A stretch of DNA of 53,320 nt from Sporotomaculum syntrophicum (GCF_009932395.1 NZ_LSRS01000002.1:475350-528669); one strand, 5' to 3'; positions 40,623 to 50,790 are shown, numbered from the stretch's first letter. A program made the numbers and translations. Notes: generated by a model not told the origin, from the letters alone.

Positions 40623-41069
40623 ATGATAATTATCAGTGCCTGCTTGGTTGGCGAAAAGTGCCGGTATACCGGTGATGGTTTTGATTACACCACGCTTCGC
40701 CGGTTGGTGGAGGAAGGTCTGGCTGTGCCTGTTTGCCCGGAGGTGCTGGGGGGCTTGCCTGTTCCAAGGGATCCCAGTGAAATAAGGGGAGGTAACGGCT
40801 TTGATGTGCTAGATGGCAAGGCCCGGGTGAAAACTAACCAGGGTGTGGATAACACGGCTGCCTTTATGCGAGGAGCTGCAGAGGTACTGGCAGTAGCCCA
40901 ACGATACAGTGCTTGCATGGCTATTTTAAAGGAACGCAGCCCGTCCTGTGGCAGTAAGATGATTTATGATGGCACTTTTACTAACCACAGGGTTCCCGGT
41001 TGTGGCTGTACCACGGCACTTTTGCTGAGGGAGGGTATCCGGGTTTTTTCAGAGGAGAACTATAGTTAG
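40623..41069 (+). CDS. DUF523/TudS-like protein
   Basis: 148 residues from ATG 40623; a GTG at 40608 is also in frame. Motifs: SACLVGEKCRYTG (N-terminal cysteines), CPEVLGGLPVPRDP and ERSPSCGS (last conserved Cys). DUF523 contains the desulfurase TudS, which uses a [4Fe-4S] cluster held by three such cysteines to take sulfur from 2-thiouracil; other members' substrates are not known. All three cysteine positions are conserved here. The AT-flanked but GC-rich gene stands alone. Confidence 0.88.
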   Translation: MIIISACLVGEKCRYTGDGFDYTTLRRLVEEGLAVPVCPEVLGGLPVPRDPSEIRGGNGFDVLDGKARVKTNQGVDNTAAFMRGAAEVLAVAQRYSACMAILKERSPSCGSKMIYDGTFTNHRVPGCGCTTALLLREGIRVFSEENYS

Positions 41070-41183
41070 CCGGGGAAATAAGTTACTACCGGGTAGCCGA
41101 AGGTCATATGCTGGCTTGACTGGTTAAAAGTATAAGTTTATTAATCTTAGCTTGGAAAGTTGGTCGTGGGAAGGAAGAACTAA

Positions 41184-41912
41184 ATGTTTATTAAAGACGA
41201 ATGGCGATTAATTGAAAAACATCAATTAGCTGAACAGCCCTGGTTAGTGAAGCAATTGGCCGGATTGGCGGAAGGTCCCGGTGCTTTGGAAGAAAGGGTT
41301 GAAATCTTGCTGTTGTTGTGCCAGCTCCCTTTAAACAAACAAGCAGTAGCGATTAGCGCTTGTATAGACAGGGACAAGCTGTGGGAAGATTTACTAGACA
41401 GAGAAGAATATGGCGCAGCGCTTAATTTATTGCACAGCGCTTTAGCCAGGTGGCTGCCGGATATCGGCGAATTCAGCGATTTAAAGTGGTTGTTTTCCGG
41501 GTTGCTGCAGGTGAAAAGGCAGGCAGTCGGTAAAAAGGCCAGGGTGGTGTTTAATACAGTATCCGGCAGCCAGGTGTGGGAGAGCGCTGCCATGCTGGAG
41601 GCATTGATAGAGGACGCCCTTGGTGCCGCAGCGGAAGCCTGGGTGCGTTGTCTGCGTGGTCCAGGGGGAGGCCACCGGGTATTGGAAATTCCCCAGGCAT
41701 TGGCAGACCCGGATCTGGCGGAGTCGATAATTAGTGAACTGGCCCGTGACCCGCAGGCACTGACCCTGTTATTGGAGGATGTGCGCCCGCAGCCGTCAGA
41801 TGTTGGGCTTACTTTGGAGCAGTATGTCGCGCTTCTAGAAAGTGGTGTTGAAGCCGCTCGTTATTGTCTGGATACAATTATGGCCGGTATAACCGTAAGT
41901 AGTGAAAAGTAA
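41184..41912 (+). CDS. hypothetical helical protein
   Basis: 242 residues; GGAAGGAAG lies nine bases before ATG 41184. Leucine-, alanine- and glutamate-rich and predicted mostly helical; repeated short helices (LLLLCQLPLNKQA, ALNLLHSALARWL, LALLLEDV-like) look like a HEAT/TPR-type solenoid, but no repeat could be aligned firmly. No catalytic motif or membrane segment. Not recognised. It ends 46 bases before a hairpin that separates it from typA. Confidence 0.7.
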   Translation: MFIKDEWRLIEKHQLAEQPWLVKQLAGLAEGPGALEERVEILLLLCQLPLNKQAVAISACIDRDKLWEDLLDREEYGAALNLLHSALARWLPDIGEFSDLKWLFSGLLQVKRQAVGKKARVVFNTVSGSQVWESAAMLEALIEDALGAAAEAWVRCLRGPGGGHRVLEIPQALADPDLAESIISELARDPQALTLLLEDVRPQPSDVGLTLEQYVALLESGVEAARYCLDTIMAGITVSSEK

Positions 41913-41958
41913 AGCCACAACAACAGCTTGGCTGGTGTTTATATGGTTATATCTCTAT

Positions 41959-41998
41959 GCAGCAGGTATCTTTTGCAAAAAACACCTGCTGCTGCCTT
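41959..41998. terminator. bidirectional terminator between convergent genes
   Basis: GCAGCAGGT (41959-41967) pairs with ACCTGCTGC (41984-41992), followed by TGCCTTTATTG on the plus strand; on the minus strand the typA gene ends just before it. Confidence 0.8.
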
Positions 41999-42014
41999 TA
42001 TTGTTAACCTAAGG

Positions 42015-43793
42015 TTACAATGATTGTTTACGCATGCGCAGTGATTTGGGGGTTACTTCCAACAGCTCATCGTCAGCGATAAATTCCATGCATTGTTCCA
42101 AGCTCATTAACCGATGTGGTGTTAGCTTGGACGAGATCTCGGAAGTAGAACTACGCATATTGGTCAGTTGTTTCTTCTTGCAAACATTAATCACCAAGTC
42201 CCCTGGCCTGGAGTTCTCACCGACGACCATGCCCCGGTAAATCGGCACCCCGGGACCGATAAACAATTCACCACGCTCCTGGGCGTTTTCTAAACCGTAG
42301 GCGGTGGAATCACCGGTTTCAAAGGCCACCAGTGAGCCTCTGGTGCGGGTTAGAATTTCACCCTGGTAGGGCGCGTAATGATGAAAAGCATGGTGCATAA
42401 TTCCCAGCCCCTTGGTATCGGTCATAAATTCGGATCGGTAGCCGAACAAGCCCCTGGTAGGTATATAAAAGACAAGACGTACCTGCCCGTTGTCCTTATG
42501 CTGTATGTTAACAATTTCACTTTTACGGGGGCCTAAACCCTCCATAACGATGCCCACATAATCTTCCCGAATATCCAAGGTTAATTCTTCAACCGGTTCG
42601 CACCTTACCCCGTTGATAAACCGCTCCACAACCTGTGGACGGGATATTTCAAACTCATAGCCCTCCCGGCGCAGGTTTTCGATTAAGATGGACAGGTGTA
42701 GCTCTCCGCGCCCGGATACTAGAAATGTATCCGGTGTCTCAGAAGCGGTCACACGCAGGCTGACATCTGATTCCATCTCTCGAAACAGTCTCTCACCTAG
42801 TTTGCGGGAGGTTACGTAAGTGCCCTCTCGACCGGCAAACGGGCTTTTATTTACGTGGAAAGCTATTGCTACAGTTGGTTCATCAATGCTGATAAAGCTC
42901 AGCGGCACCGGGTTTTCCGGGTCGGCGATGGTGTTGCCGACATTAATATCTTCAAGGCCTGTTACAACAACAATGTCCCCTGTAGTGGCTTCCTCCACAG
43001 GTACTTTCTTAAGACCGCCAAAAACAAATAATCCCGAGACACGCTGGCGTTTAATTTCATCGTTAGACTTAATAACGGCTACATCCTGCTTGAGTCTGAT
43101 GGTACCGTTTTGAATGCGTCCTACCGCTTGCCGTCCCACGTACGTGTCATAATCAATCAACGTGACCCCCAGCTGCAGGGGGGCTTGAGGATTTCCCACC
43201 GGGGCGGGAATTCTATCTACGATCATGTCAAATAGCGGCTTCAAATCTGTCCCGGGGGTACCAGGGTCTAAAGTGGCTGTGCCGGCGCGGGCGTTGGTGA
43301 AAATTACTGGGAATTCCAGCTGCGCATCGCTGGCTTCAAGCTCAATAAATAAATCCAATACCTCGTCGATAACTTCTTTGGGGCGGGCGTGAAGCCGGTC
43401 AATTTTATTGATTACCACAATAGGCGCCAGACCTGCCTCCAGTGCTTTGCGCAGTACAAAACGGGTTTGGGGCATAGGGCCTTCAAAGGCGTCCACCAGC
43501 AGCAGCACGCCGTCCACCATTTGAACAATGCGCTCTACCTCGCCGCCGAAGTCGGCGTGGCCGGGGGTATCTACGATGTTTAATTTGTACTGGCCGTATT
43601 GCACAGCTGTATTCTTGGCCATAATTGTGATGCCCCGCTCCCTCTCCAAATCGTTGCGGTCCATAACGCGTTCCTCTACCACCTGCTTTTCATGGAAAAC
43701 GCCGCTTTGCTTAAGCATCCCGTCGACCAGGGTAGTCTTACCGTGGTCAACGTGGGCAATAATGGCTAAATTGCGAATTGTGTTTTTATCCAT
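42015..43793 (-). CDS. typA: ribosome-associated GTPase TypA/BipA
   Basis: 592 residues with G1 [10 protein letters not shown] (13-22), G2 region RERGITI, G3 DTPGHADFG and G4 NKIDR (about 127-131), followed by EF-G-like domains II, III and V and the BipA C-terminal domain ([16 protein letters not shown]). It acts in ribosome assembly and stress or cold response. ATG 43793 is preceded by GGAAAGGA. Length is slightly below the usual 605-615. Monocistronic. Confidence 0.97.
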   Translation of the reverse strand: MDKNTIRNLAIIAHVDHGKTTLVDGMLKQSGVFHEKQVVEERVMDRNDLERERGITIMAKNTAVQYGQYKLNIVDTPGHADFGGEVERIVQMVDGVLLLVDAFEGPMPQTRFVLRKALEAGLAPIVVINKIDRLHARPKEVIDEVLDLFIELEASDAQLEFPVIFTNARAGTATLDPGTPGTDLKPLFDMIVDRIPAPVGNPQAPLQLGVTLIDYDTYVGRQAVGRIQNGTIRLKQDVAVIKSNDEIKRQRVSGLFVFGGLKKVPVEEATTGDIVVVTGLEDINVGNTIADPENPVPLSFISIDEPTVAIAFHVNKSPFAGREGTYVTSRKLGERLFREMESDVSLRVTASETPDTFLVSGRGELHLSILIENLRREGYEFEISRPQVVERFINGVRCEPVEELTLDIREDYVGIVMEGLGPRKSEIVNIQHKDNGQVRLVFYIPTRGLFGYRSEFMTDTKGLGIMHHAFHHYAPYQGEILTRTRGSLVAFETGDSTAYGLENAQERGELFIGPGVPIYRGMVVGENSRPGDLVINVCKKKQLTNMRSSTSEISSKLTPHRLMSLEQCMEFIADDELLEVTPKSLRMRKQSL

Positions 43794-43938
43794 GCTGTAT
43801 ATCCTTTCCAGGCATCTTTCGTTGGTTTTTTTACCTACCTGATATTACTCTTTTTTAACATTTTTTTCAACAGGCAAGCAGGGCGGCGTAGATTTTTAGA
43901 TGTATATTTCTCAGAATGGAACGGAAATAAAGAATAAA

Positions 43939-43972
43939 AACTCTTGAAGCTGTTGCAACAACTTCAAGAGTT
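43939..43972 (-). terminator. terminator of beta-propeller gene
   Basis: AACTCTTGAAG (43939-43949) and CTTCAAGAGTT (43962-43972) form an 11-base stem; on the minus strand TTTTTATTCTTTATTT follows. Confidence 0.9.
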
Positions 43973-44008
43973 CAAAATGTCCCCCGGCAAAAGTAAATTT
44001 CTCCTGCT

Positions 44009-46117
44009 TTATAAAGCTATCTTCCTGATTTCCTTCAGGTTATCCAGCTTATACATCTTAAGTTGCTGCTCGGATATGGTGTACAGGACATCCCCAATAT
44101 ATAACGAGCGGCTGACGGTGTCATAGAAACTTGCACCGTTTTGGCTGACCCGGTGTTCCAGCTTGCCTCGTAGTTTGATGCCCTTTTCGGGTGAGATGTC
44201 AAACACATAAGTCCCCTGCCATTCAGGGAAGTAGGGCAGCATGCGTTTGGTATCCATTGGCATGATGCGCCATGTCGAGCCGTAGCTAACTGGTATAACC
44301 AGCAGGTTCTTTTCCTTGCTAAACAATACCGCCCGGTGGTCGTGGCGTGCCGCTGAGTCCGAATCATCCCGGTCAATTACATACTTGGCTATTTCCCGGG
44401 GCGCTGTGGGATTTGTTACATCAAACAGCGCAATTTTTACTCCCTGTTCGCGGGTAGGCGGGGGCATAATCATGCTCTGCTCGGTAAAGGGCTGGGATAC
44501 TGGTACTGTAGTAACCTCCCGGCCAATACCAATTAAGTGGTTATCGTCGTAGGGCTGCAGGTAATCCGAATAACCTGGTATTTTTAGCTGACCCAGCAAT
44601 TTGGGCTGCTCCGGGTTGGCCAGATCAACCACAAACAACGGGTCGGTTTGCCGGAAGGTTACCAGGTAAGCCCGGTTGCTCATGAACCGCGCCGAGTAAA
44701 TCCTTTCTGTTGGGGCCAGGCCCAGCAGCTGCCCGGTTACTTTCATTTTATCATCCAGTACATAAATATTGTTCCGAGTGGCGGGCGCAGTAGTGGACAA
44801 AAACCCCTCCGAGGTAGTGGCGATGCGGAAATAACCGTTATACTCATCCATAGAGAACTGGTTTAATACGCGCCCATTTACTTCGCCCTGGCCACGGTAT
44901 TTCACTTGGCAGTTTAATAATGCCATTTTATGGATGACGGTTTTATTTTGTTCTCGGCCTATATCTTGTTGGAATTTGTACATGATACCCCTTATTTTTT
45001 CTTCCATGGCAGCTGCTTGTAGGTAGTTCATACTGCTTAAGTGTTCTTCCAATATACTTTCGGCTTGCCGTGTCTTTTCCGTGTAGCTGTGCTCCGAATC
45101 CCGCACAGCCCTAATTTGCCGGGCGATATCAGCCGGTACTAGTTCAGCCAGCCCGTCCAGCAGCTTTTGGGTGTGGAGGGCGTAATCTGGCATTTTATTG
45201 CCAGTCAGGTATAGATGACCAGTGGATGCAAATATATTTTGAGAAGTACCGGTTAAAAATGTTTTGCTTTGCACCTGGTTGGTATTATCTTGCATATTTA
45301 GAGATAGTATCAGAGTATAGTTGTAGGCATTGTCAGGGTTATTGAAATAGTGGATGCTTGAGGCATCAATGGTACTCTCTTGACCGTCAACGGTTAGCTC
45401 GGGCAATACTATTTTATTTTGCCGGCTGGCCGGTTCGTAGCGATAAGTGGGGGCGTTTACAATTGCGTATACCTCGGAGCCAATCATCCGCGAGGTGAGG
45501 TAATAACCGCTGCATTTTACTTCCTTGACCAGTACTGGATTTTCCCGGTTGGCCACGTTATACTTATGCATGAACATAAGGTCATTCTCTTGGCTGCTAC
45601 CGAAAACTAATAGCGTGTCAACGTTAATAAAAGCTTCCACAGGTTGCCCTTCAAAGTGTATTGTGGATAGTTTTTTACTCTCCGCAACCGGGTTAGCTTT
45701 TATAATAGTTAGCTTTTGGCCGCTAATTACGTACAGGTATTCACCGTCTGTTTTCACTTTGTCTGCTTCGTCTACTCCCTGCACCTGGTTATTGGTGCTG
45801 GAGTAATCGGTTGTGCCGGTGGTATCCAATGCTTCATTCTGATAATCAGTCCTCTTGTTTTTTTGCGCGGCTTCTGGAGGGGCCGCGCCACTCTGAGGAG
45901 CTGCACTGTCCTCAAGGATCTCTCCGTAGCGTAGTATGCCAAACTGACGGGCTATTAACGTATTTTGCTCAATGTAATCAACAAGCTCTTCATAGCTTTG
46001 GAACGTGGCCGGCTCTGCGGCCGCTGATTGGTTCGTCCCGGCAGAGAAACTTGCCAGTAAAACGATCATTGATGTCAGCATGGCCAGCAAACCGTACCAG
46101 GCCTTCCGTAACGACAT
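44009..46117 (-). CDS. secreted beta-propeller domain protein
   Basis: 702 residues from the ATG at 46117, eight bases after AGGAGG (46126-46131); the longer frame is open 26 codons. It has an uncleaved or lipid-free signal segment (about residues 8-30), then TTDYSSTNNQVQGVDEADKVKTDG, the start mark of the Beta_propel family. The rest is WD/kelch-like strand repeats, with YLYVISGQKL, LLVFGSSQ, YLTSRMIGSEVYA and GQLKIPGYSDYL. Such proteins are secreted or membrane-anchored and of unknown role, in Firmicutes and archaea. It is monocistronic, with a good terminator. Confidence 0.88.
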   Translation of the reverse strand: MSLRKAWYGLLAMLTSMIVLLASFSAGTNQSAAAEPATFQSYEELVDYIEQNTLIARQFGILRYGEILEDSAAPQSGAAPPEAAQKNKRTDYQNEALDTTGTTDYSSTNNQVQGVDEADKVKTDGEYLYVISGQKLTIIKANPVAESKKLSTIHFEGQPVEAFINVDTLLVFGSSQENDLMFMHKYNVANRENPVLVKEVKCSGYYLTSRMIGSEVYAIVNAPTYRYEPASRQNKIVLPELTVDGQESTIDASSIHYFNNPDNAYNYTLILSLNMQDNTNQVQSKTFLTGTSQNIFASTGHLYLTGNKMPDYALHTQKLLDGLAELVPADIARQIRAVRDSEHSYTEKTRQAESILEEHLSSMNYLQAAAMEEKIRGIMYKFQQDIGREQNKTVIHKMALLNCQVKYRGQGEVNGRVLNQFSMDEYNGYFRIATTSEGFLSTTAPATRNNIYVLDDKMKVTGQLLGLAPTERIYSARFMSNRAYLVTFRQTDPLFVVDLANPEQPKLLGQLKIPGYSDYLQPYDDNHLIGIGREVTTVPVSQPFTEQSMIMPPPTREQGVKIALFDVTNPTAPREIAKYVIDRDDSDSAARHDHRAVLFSKEKNLLVIPVSYGSTWRIMPMDTKRMLPYFPEWQGTYVFDISPEKGIKLRGKLEHRVSQNGASFYDTVSRSLYIGDVLYTISEQQLKMYKLDNLKEIRKIAL

Positions 46118-46519
46118 AACCATTACCTCCTTATTTATTTGCTTTTTACATGCTGACGAGAGTAGCTGGGAAAAAGTTCCCTGGTAATAAGCCATTAAAG
46201 TGGTGAATGGCTCAGTGAATATATTTTGGACAATAGGGCTTTCTAGATTAGTGCACAGTGTTTAGAACATAAAGAAAGACATTTTTTACGCTACTAACAT
46301 AAAATAGTACAAGTAGACAATTAATTAACAAAAGCTGCCCGCCGTAAGGTTTGTTGCGGCGGGTTTATCTTTTAGTATTCAACAATAATGTAGCTATAAA
46401 TGTATTACAAACAATAATATCTAAATTTTTTTCTTAATTTACAAAATTCGATTATATTCCCGAAGGTAATTTGACGAGTGATGTATAATAAACCATCTCG
46501 AAGGAGGTAAATAACGCTT
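46118..46519. other. intergenic stretch between divergent genes
   Basis: About 400 bases. It contains the ribosome binding site of the minus-strand gene, the plus-strand terminator at 46338-46370 and, at 46471, a TTGACGAG that is close to a Spo0A box. No coding frame is supported. Confidence 0.5.
46338..46370 (+). terminator. intrinsic terminator with no upstream plus-strand gene
   Basis: CCCGCCG (46338-46344) pairs with CGGCGGG (46357-46363), followed by TTTATCTTTT. No plus-strand gene precedes it for over 2 kb, so it may end a small or antisense transcript. Confidence 0.75.
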
Positions 46520-48787
46520 ATGAATAATCCATATTTATTGTTTGCTTTGCGCATTAGTATATTGTATTTCGTTTTTGGCCTATTATGGATGGTCGTGTCT
46601 ACTTACCTGCTTCGCTCACTTGTCGGTAATGAACAGCAGTTAATGCAGTTTTATGCCTACAATAGCTTGGCTTTCGTTGGAATTACCGGTGTACTACTAT
46701 ATTTGTTATTGCGCCGCTATTTACAGGTACGCGATCTTGACGAAAAAAAACTACGGGAGTCTGAGGACAAATATCGCACGGTTTTTGAAACCACGGGCAG
46801 TGCTACCATGATCATTGAGGAAAATGCCATCATATCTATGGTAAATACAGAATTTGAAAAACTTTTCGGTTATTCCAGAGATGAATTAGAAGGTGAAAAG
46901 AGTTTAATTGAATTTGTGGCTCAGGAAGATGTCGAGAGAATAAAAGAACACCACTGGAAGCGCATGATTGATCCAGACTCTGTGCCCAGGAGCTTTGAGG
47001 CAATGCTTATTGATAAGCAAGGCAAGGTTAAAAATATTGTCATGATCGTGGCCATGATCCCGCGGACCAAGAAAAGAGTGGTCTCTGTCTGGGATATCAC
47101 AGAGCGCAAGCAACTGGAAAATGCCTTGAAGCAGCAGCACGACCACCTTGATGAACTAGTCAAAGAGCGTACGGCTGAATTACAGCAGGAAATCACCGAG
47201 CGCAAACGGGCGGAGCAGGAATTAAAATATCGATTTGAATTTGAAAAGCTGATCACTACGATTTCAACCAAATTTATTAACCTGGCGCCAAATGATATTG
47301 ACAGCGGCATAAAGAATGCTTTGGGGGAAATTGGTCGGTTTGCCGGGATGGATCGCTGCTATGTGATATTGTTTTCGGATAAAGGGACCAAACTAAATGA
47401 TATCTATGAGTGGTGCGCCGACGGCATTGACCCGCAAGTGGAAAGACTACGGGGAACATCTACTTATAAATTTCCGTGGTGGATGGAGAAATTACGCCGT
47501 TTGGAAAACATTGTTTGTTTTAGGGTACTTGATCTTCCGCCGGAGGCTAACGCTGAAAAAGAAATCCTGCTGGCCCAGAGTGTTAAGTCAGTAGTGTCGG
47601 TGCCTTTAATCTATGGCAAGTCAATGCTGGGCTTTCTGGGCTTCCATGCCGTGCGGTCAGAAAAAAATTGGCCGGATGAAATTTTTGCACTGCTCAAAAT
47701 AGTCGGGGAAATCGTGGTTAACGCCCTGGAGCACAAACGGGCGCAGCAGACGTTAGCGAAGAGCGAGGAACGTTACCGGGGCATGGTCGATCTATCGCCT
47801 GAAGCGATTGCCGTGCTTAGTGAAGGCAAGATTGTTTTTGTAAATAACGCAGCTGCCAAACTTATCGGGTTAAACAGCCCGGCAGAAATGATCGGCAAAC
47901 CGTTGCTGGACTATATGCACCCGGATTCCCGGAAAATTGCTAATGAACAGGCATGGCGGGCGTTGGAAAAGGGAAGTACTGAGCCCTTTATTGAAATGCA
48001 GTGCCTGCGGAGTGATGGGACAGCTCGTGATGTGGAGGCAGCGGTAGTGCCATTAACCTTGTCGGGGGAAAAGGCAGTGCAGGTGATTGTGCGTGACATC
48101 ACCGAGCGTAAAGTATTAGCACAGGAAATGGCCCGTCTGGACCGGCTGAACTTAATTGGAGAAATGGCGGCCGGTATCGCTCATGAGGTTAGAAATCCCA
48201 TGACTACCGTGCGTGGCTTCCTACAATTATTCAGAGGTAAAAAACAGTTTGCCGAATCCATTGAATATCTGGACCTGATGATTAGAGAACTGGATATGGC
48301 CAATGCAATTATTACCGAATACCTAGCCTTGTCTAAAAATAAACCGGTAAATCTTAAGATGCAAAACCTTAATGCCATCATCGAAGCCCTATTCCCGTTA
48401 ATTCAGGCAGACGCTGCGCTGTCCGGCAAATATGCTCAAATTGAACTGGGGGATATTCCGGATTTGCTTCTAGATAAGAAGGAAATTAACCAGCTGATGC
48501 TCAACTTTGTACGCAACGGACTGGAAGCCATGTCCGCCGGAGGTGGCCTGACTATCAGGACTTACCAGGATGATGGAGCGGTAGTTCTGTCGGTGCAGGA
48601 TCAGGGTAAAGGGATTGAACCTGAAGTGCTCGATAAACTGGGAACCCCTTTCTTTACCACTAAAGAAAGCGGGACAGGCCTGGGGATGGCTGTATGCTAT
48701 AGCATTGCCGCCAGGCATAATGCAACCATTAATGTGCAGACCAGCCCCCAGGGGACCACTTTTTATGTGCGGTTTAATTGCGCTTAA
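46520..48787 (+). CDS. PAS-GAF-PAS histidine kinase, sporulation-kinase-like
   Basis: 755 residues: two membrane segments (about 7-30 and 44-64), PAS (about 80-195, ending VWDITERK), coiled coil with KERTAELQQEITERKRAE, GAF (about 245-405), second PAS (about 415-530, ending VRDITERK), HisKA with AAGIAHEVRNPMTTVRGFLQLF (phosphoacceptor His) and HATPase (NFVRNGLEAM, DQGKGIEPEVLDKLGTPFFTTKESGTGLG). The HEVRNPMTTVRGFLQLF wording is that of the Spo0A-phosphorelay kinases. No response regulator is adjacent, as is usual for such kinases. GAAGGAGG stands nine bases before ATG 46520. Confidence 0.95.
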   Translation: MNNPYLLFALRISILYFVFGLLWMVVSTYLLRSLVGNEQQLMQFYAYNSLAFVGITGVLLYLLLRRYLQVRDLDEKKLRESEDKYRTVFETTGSATMIIEENAIISMVNTEFEKLFGYSRDELEGEKSLIEFVAQEDVERIKEHHWKRMIDPDSVPRSFEAMLIDKQGKVKNIVMIVAMIPRTKKRVVSVWDITERKQLENALKQQHDHLDELVKERTAELQQEITERKRAEQELKYRFEFEKLITTISTKFINLAPNDIDSGIKNALGEIGRFAGMDRCYVILFSDKGTKLNDIYEWCADGIDPQVERLRGTSTYKFPWWMEKLRRLENIVCFRVLDLPPEANAEKEILLAQSVKSVVSVPLIYGKSMLGFLGFHAVRSEKNWPDEIFALLKIVGEIVVNALEHKRAQQTLAKSEERYRGMVDLSPEAIAVLSEGKIVFVNNAAAKLIGLNSPAEMIGKPLLDYMHPDSRKIANEQAWRALEKGSTEPFIEMQCLRSDGTARDVEAAVVPLTLSGEKAVQVIVRDITERKVLAQEMARLDRLNLIGEMAAGIAHEVRNPMTTVRGFLQLFRGKKQFAESIEYLDLMIRELDMANAIITEYLALSKNKPVNLKMQNLNAIIEALFPLIQADAALSGKYAQIELGDIPDLLLDKKEINQLMLNFVRNGLEAMSAGGGLTIRTYQDDGAVVLSVQDQGKGIEPEVLDKLGTPFFTTKESGTGLGMAVCYSIAARHNATINVQTSPQGTTFYVRFNCA

Positions 48788-48833
48788 AGAATACTCGCCG
48801 TTACAACCAAATTCCGCCAACCTGGCCAAATAT

Positions 48834-48871
48834 AACAGGCAGCAATGAATTTGTCACTATTGCTGCCTGTT
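48834..48871 (+). terminator. terminator of the histidine kinase gene
   Basis: AACAGGCAGCAAT (48834-48846) and ATTGCTGCCTGTT (48859-48871) form a 13-base stem over 12 bases, followed by GACACTATTTTTG; the right arm merges with the next promoter. Confidence 0.8.
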
Positions 48872-48897
48872 GACACTATTTTTGATAAGTATAAAAT
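48870..48897 (+). promoter_or_regulatory. promoter of the MFS gene
   Basis: TTGACA (48870-48875), 16 bases, TAAAAT (48892-48897). The -35 overlaps the last bases of the terminator stem. Confidence 0.75.
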
Positions 48898-48916
48898 GTG
48901 TTTGGAGGTAGGTGGA

Positions 48917-50125
48917 ATGAATATAGTACAGCCAAAACTGTGGACGCAAGATTTTATTATTATTTCAGCAGCGAATTTTTTTATTGGTTTGACTTTTTAC
49001 TTGTTGATGACAAATATCGCTGTCTATGCTCTGGAAGAATTCGGTGCTTCTAAAAGCATAGCAGGTCTTGCTTCTAGTATCTTCATTATTGGCGCGTTGG
49101 TTTTCCGCCTTTTTGCCGGCAAGTATATTGAGGTTACGGGACGTAAAAGAATGCTTTACGGAGGATCAGCCCTATTCCTGCTGGCGGCGTTGTCTTATTT
49201 TCCTGTGGAAAATCTGAACTTTCTTCTGCTGGTCCGATTTATCCACGGGGCTGCTTATGGTATCTGCGCGACAGCCATGGCTACCGCTGTAATGGATATT
49301 ATCCCAAGGGAGCGCCTGGGGGAAGGTACCAGTTACTACACCATGAGCTTTACTTTGGCTACGGCCATAGGGCCTTTCCTGGGCGTTTTTATCAGCCAGC
49401 AGCTCGGTTTTACTATGGTATTTTTAATTTGTACTCTTTTTTCCGTAACCAGCACGATTATACCATTATTTGCACATATTCCTGCAGCCAGGATTAGCAA
49501 AAAACAGCTAGAGGCGATGAAAGGTTTTAATATAACCAATTTTTTTGAAGTAAAGGCCATACCTATTTCCATAATTATCTTCCTGATGGGTTTTTCATAC
49601 TCCAGCGTTATGTCATTTCTCACCACTTATGCTAGTAACATTGATTTAATTGATGCGGCGAGTGTCTTTTTTCTGGTTTATGCGGTATTCATCTTAATTT
49701 CCAGGCCGTTTACCGGCCAGTTATTTGACTTAAAAGGAGCCAATTTGGTAATATATCCAGCACTAATCATCTTTGCGCTGGGTCTGGTGTTGCTTGGTTT
49801 AACCAAGCACGGTTTCACCCTGCTGTTAGCAGGAGCAATAATTGGACTTGGTTATGGGACGATGGTATCTTGCTGCCAGGTTATTGCCGTGAAGGAATCA
49901 CCCCGGCATCGAGTCGGGCTTGCAACATCAACTTATTACGTCTGTCTGGACGGAGGGGTCGGGGTTGGGCCGTTTATACTGGGATTTCTCATTCCGCTGG
50001 TTGGTTTTCGCGGCATGTATTTAGCACTGGCTGCTTTGGTACTGACGTGCATCCTGTGGTATTATCTACTGCACGGCAAAAAAGAGTCCCGCAGGCGCAG
50101 AGACGACTATGCCGCTTCCTGCTGA
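48917..50125 (+). CDS. MFS transporter
   Basis: 402 residues from ATG 48917 (TTGGAGGTAGG upstream); the frame is open 24 codons further. About twelve membrane segments, with the loop 2-3 motif GKYIEVTGRKRMLYGG, close to the MFS signature GxxxD/ExxGRR/KxxL. The last loop is basic. It is likely a drug or sugar:proton antiporter of the DHA1/arabinose-efflux kind; the substrate cannot be inferred. It is transcribed alone. Confidence 0.92.
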   Translation: MNIVQPKLWTQDFIIISAANFFIGLTFYLLMTNIAVYALEEFGASKSIAGLASSIFIIGALVFRLFAGKYIEVTGRKRMLYGGSALFLLAALSYFPVENLNFLLLVRFIHGAAYGICATAMATAVMDIIPRERLGEGTSYYTMSFTLATAIGPFLGVFISQQLGFTMVFLICTLFSVTSTIIPLFAHIPAARISKKQLEAMKGFNITNFFEVKAIPISIIIFLMGFSYSSVMSFLTTYASNIDLIDAASVFFLVYAVFILISRPFTGQLFDLKGANLVIYPALIIFALGLVLLGLTKHGFTLLLAGAIIGLGYGTMVSCCQVIAVKESPRHRVGLATSTYYVCLDGGVGVGPFILGFLIPLVGFRGMYLALAALVLTCILWYYLLHGKKESRRRRDDYAASC

Positions 50126-50157
50126 TAAAAAGACCGGTAGTTAATACACAATCTTTA

Positions 50158-50790
50158 TCATGCTCTTTGAATAATGCCACAAGCCAATCTTTTTCCGGCG
50201 TCACCCGCCGGCTGGGTTCTGTAATCATCGGGGTTTTGATGAATTATGATGGCTTTGCCGATAACCTGTTCCGGCTTGAAAGCAACGGTAAAGAAACACA
50301 TATTGGCACGTCCCTGGTTGGAGAATAAAACGGGGAAATCACCTGCATGGTTTCCGTGGGGTTGGTTAGAGGGGTTCCAGTGTCCACCCGCCGCCTGAAA
50401 TGGATCTGCCGGATCACCAATTTGGCAGTTGCCGAACATATGGATATGAAACCCATGGGGACCGATGGGATTTTCTCCGCCTGCCGCAGGTTGATAAGGA
50501 GGAAGCCCGCTTATATCCGCGCATACCCACGTACCATTCGGCACATCATACAAGCTTACCGTGCCGGCGATTTGCGGTCTTAATGGGCCTCCATATATAT
50601 TTGCTACAGCTACGGGAGTACTTAATGGCATATTAATTGTTTGGCCAACTTTGAGTTTGTTGGCATTAATACCAGGATTAACGGCTAGTATATATTCTAA
50701 TGAAATACCATGCTTTTGGGCTAAATTATATAAAGTATCTCCACTATTGACCTGATACTTAAATGTTCCAGAATGGTTATTGGCAAACAC
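50158..50790 (-). CDS. LysM-Cu/Zn superoxide dismutase fusion
   Basis: 210 residues from GTG 50790, eight bases after AGGAAGG; the longer GTG at 50799 overlaps that site. Residues about 8-55 form a LysM domain (YQVNSGDTLYNLAQKHGISLE). Then comes a Cu/Zn SOD domain with GFHIHMFGNC (Cu ligands), GGHWNPSNQPHG, GNHAGDFP and the C-terminal HQNPDDYRTQPAGDAGKRLACG (disulfide Cys, zinc Asp, active-site Arg). No clear signal peptide is seen. The LysM would hold it to peptidoglycan, so it may protect the cell or spore surface from superoxide. SodC in a strict anaerobe is unusual. Confidence 0.93.
   Translation of the reverse strand: MFANNHSGTFKYQVNSGDTLYNLAQKHGISLEYILAVNPGINANKLKVGQTINMPLSTPVAVANIYGGPLRPQIAGTVSLYDVPNGTWVCADISGLPPYQPAAGGENPIGPHGFHIHMFGNCQIGDPADPFQAAGGHWNPSNQPHGNHAGDFPVLFSNQGRANMCFFTVAFKPEQVIGKAIIIHQNPDDYRTQPAGDAGKRLACGIIQRA

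Noticed and set aside
46471-46489. SigA promoter TTGACG...TATAAT before the PAS kinase
   Set aside because: The two hexamers are only seven bases apart; TTGACGAG is more like a Spo0A box, but one site is too little to call.
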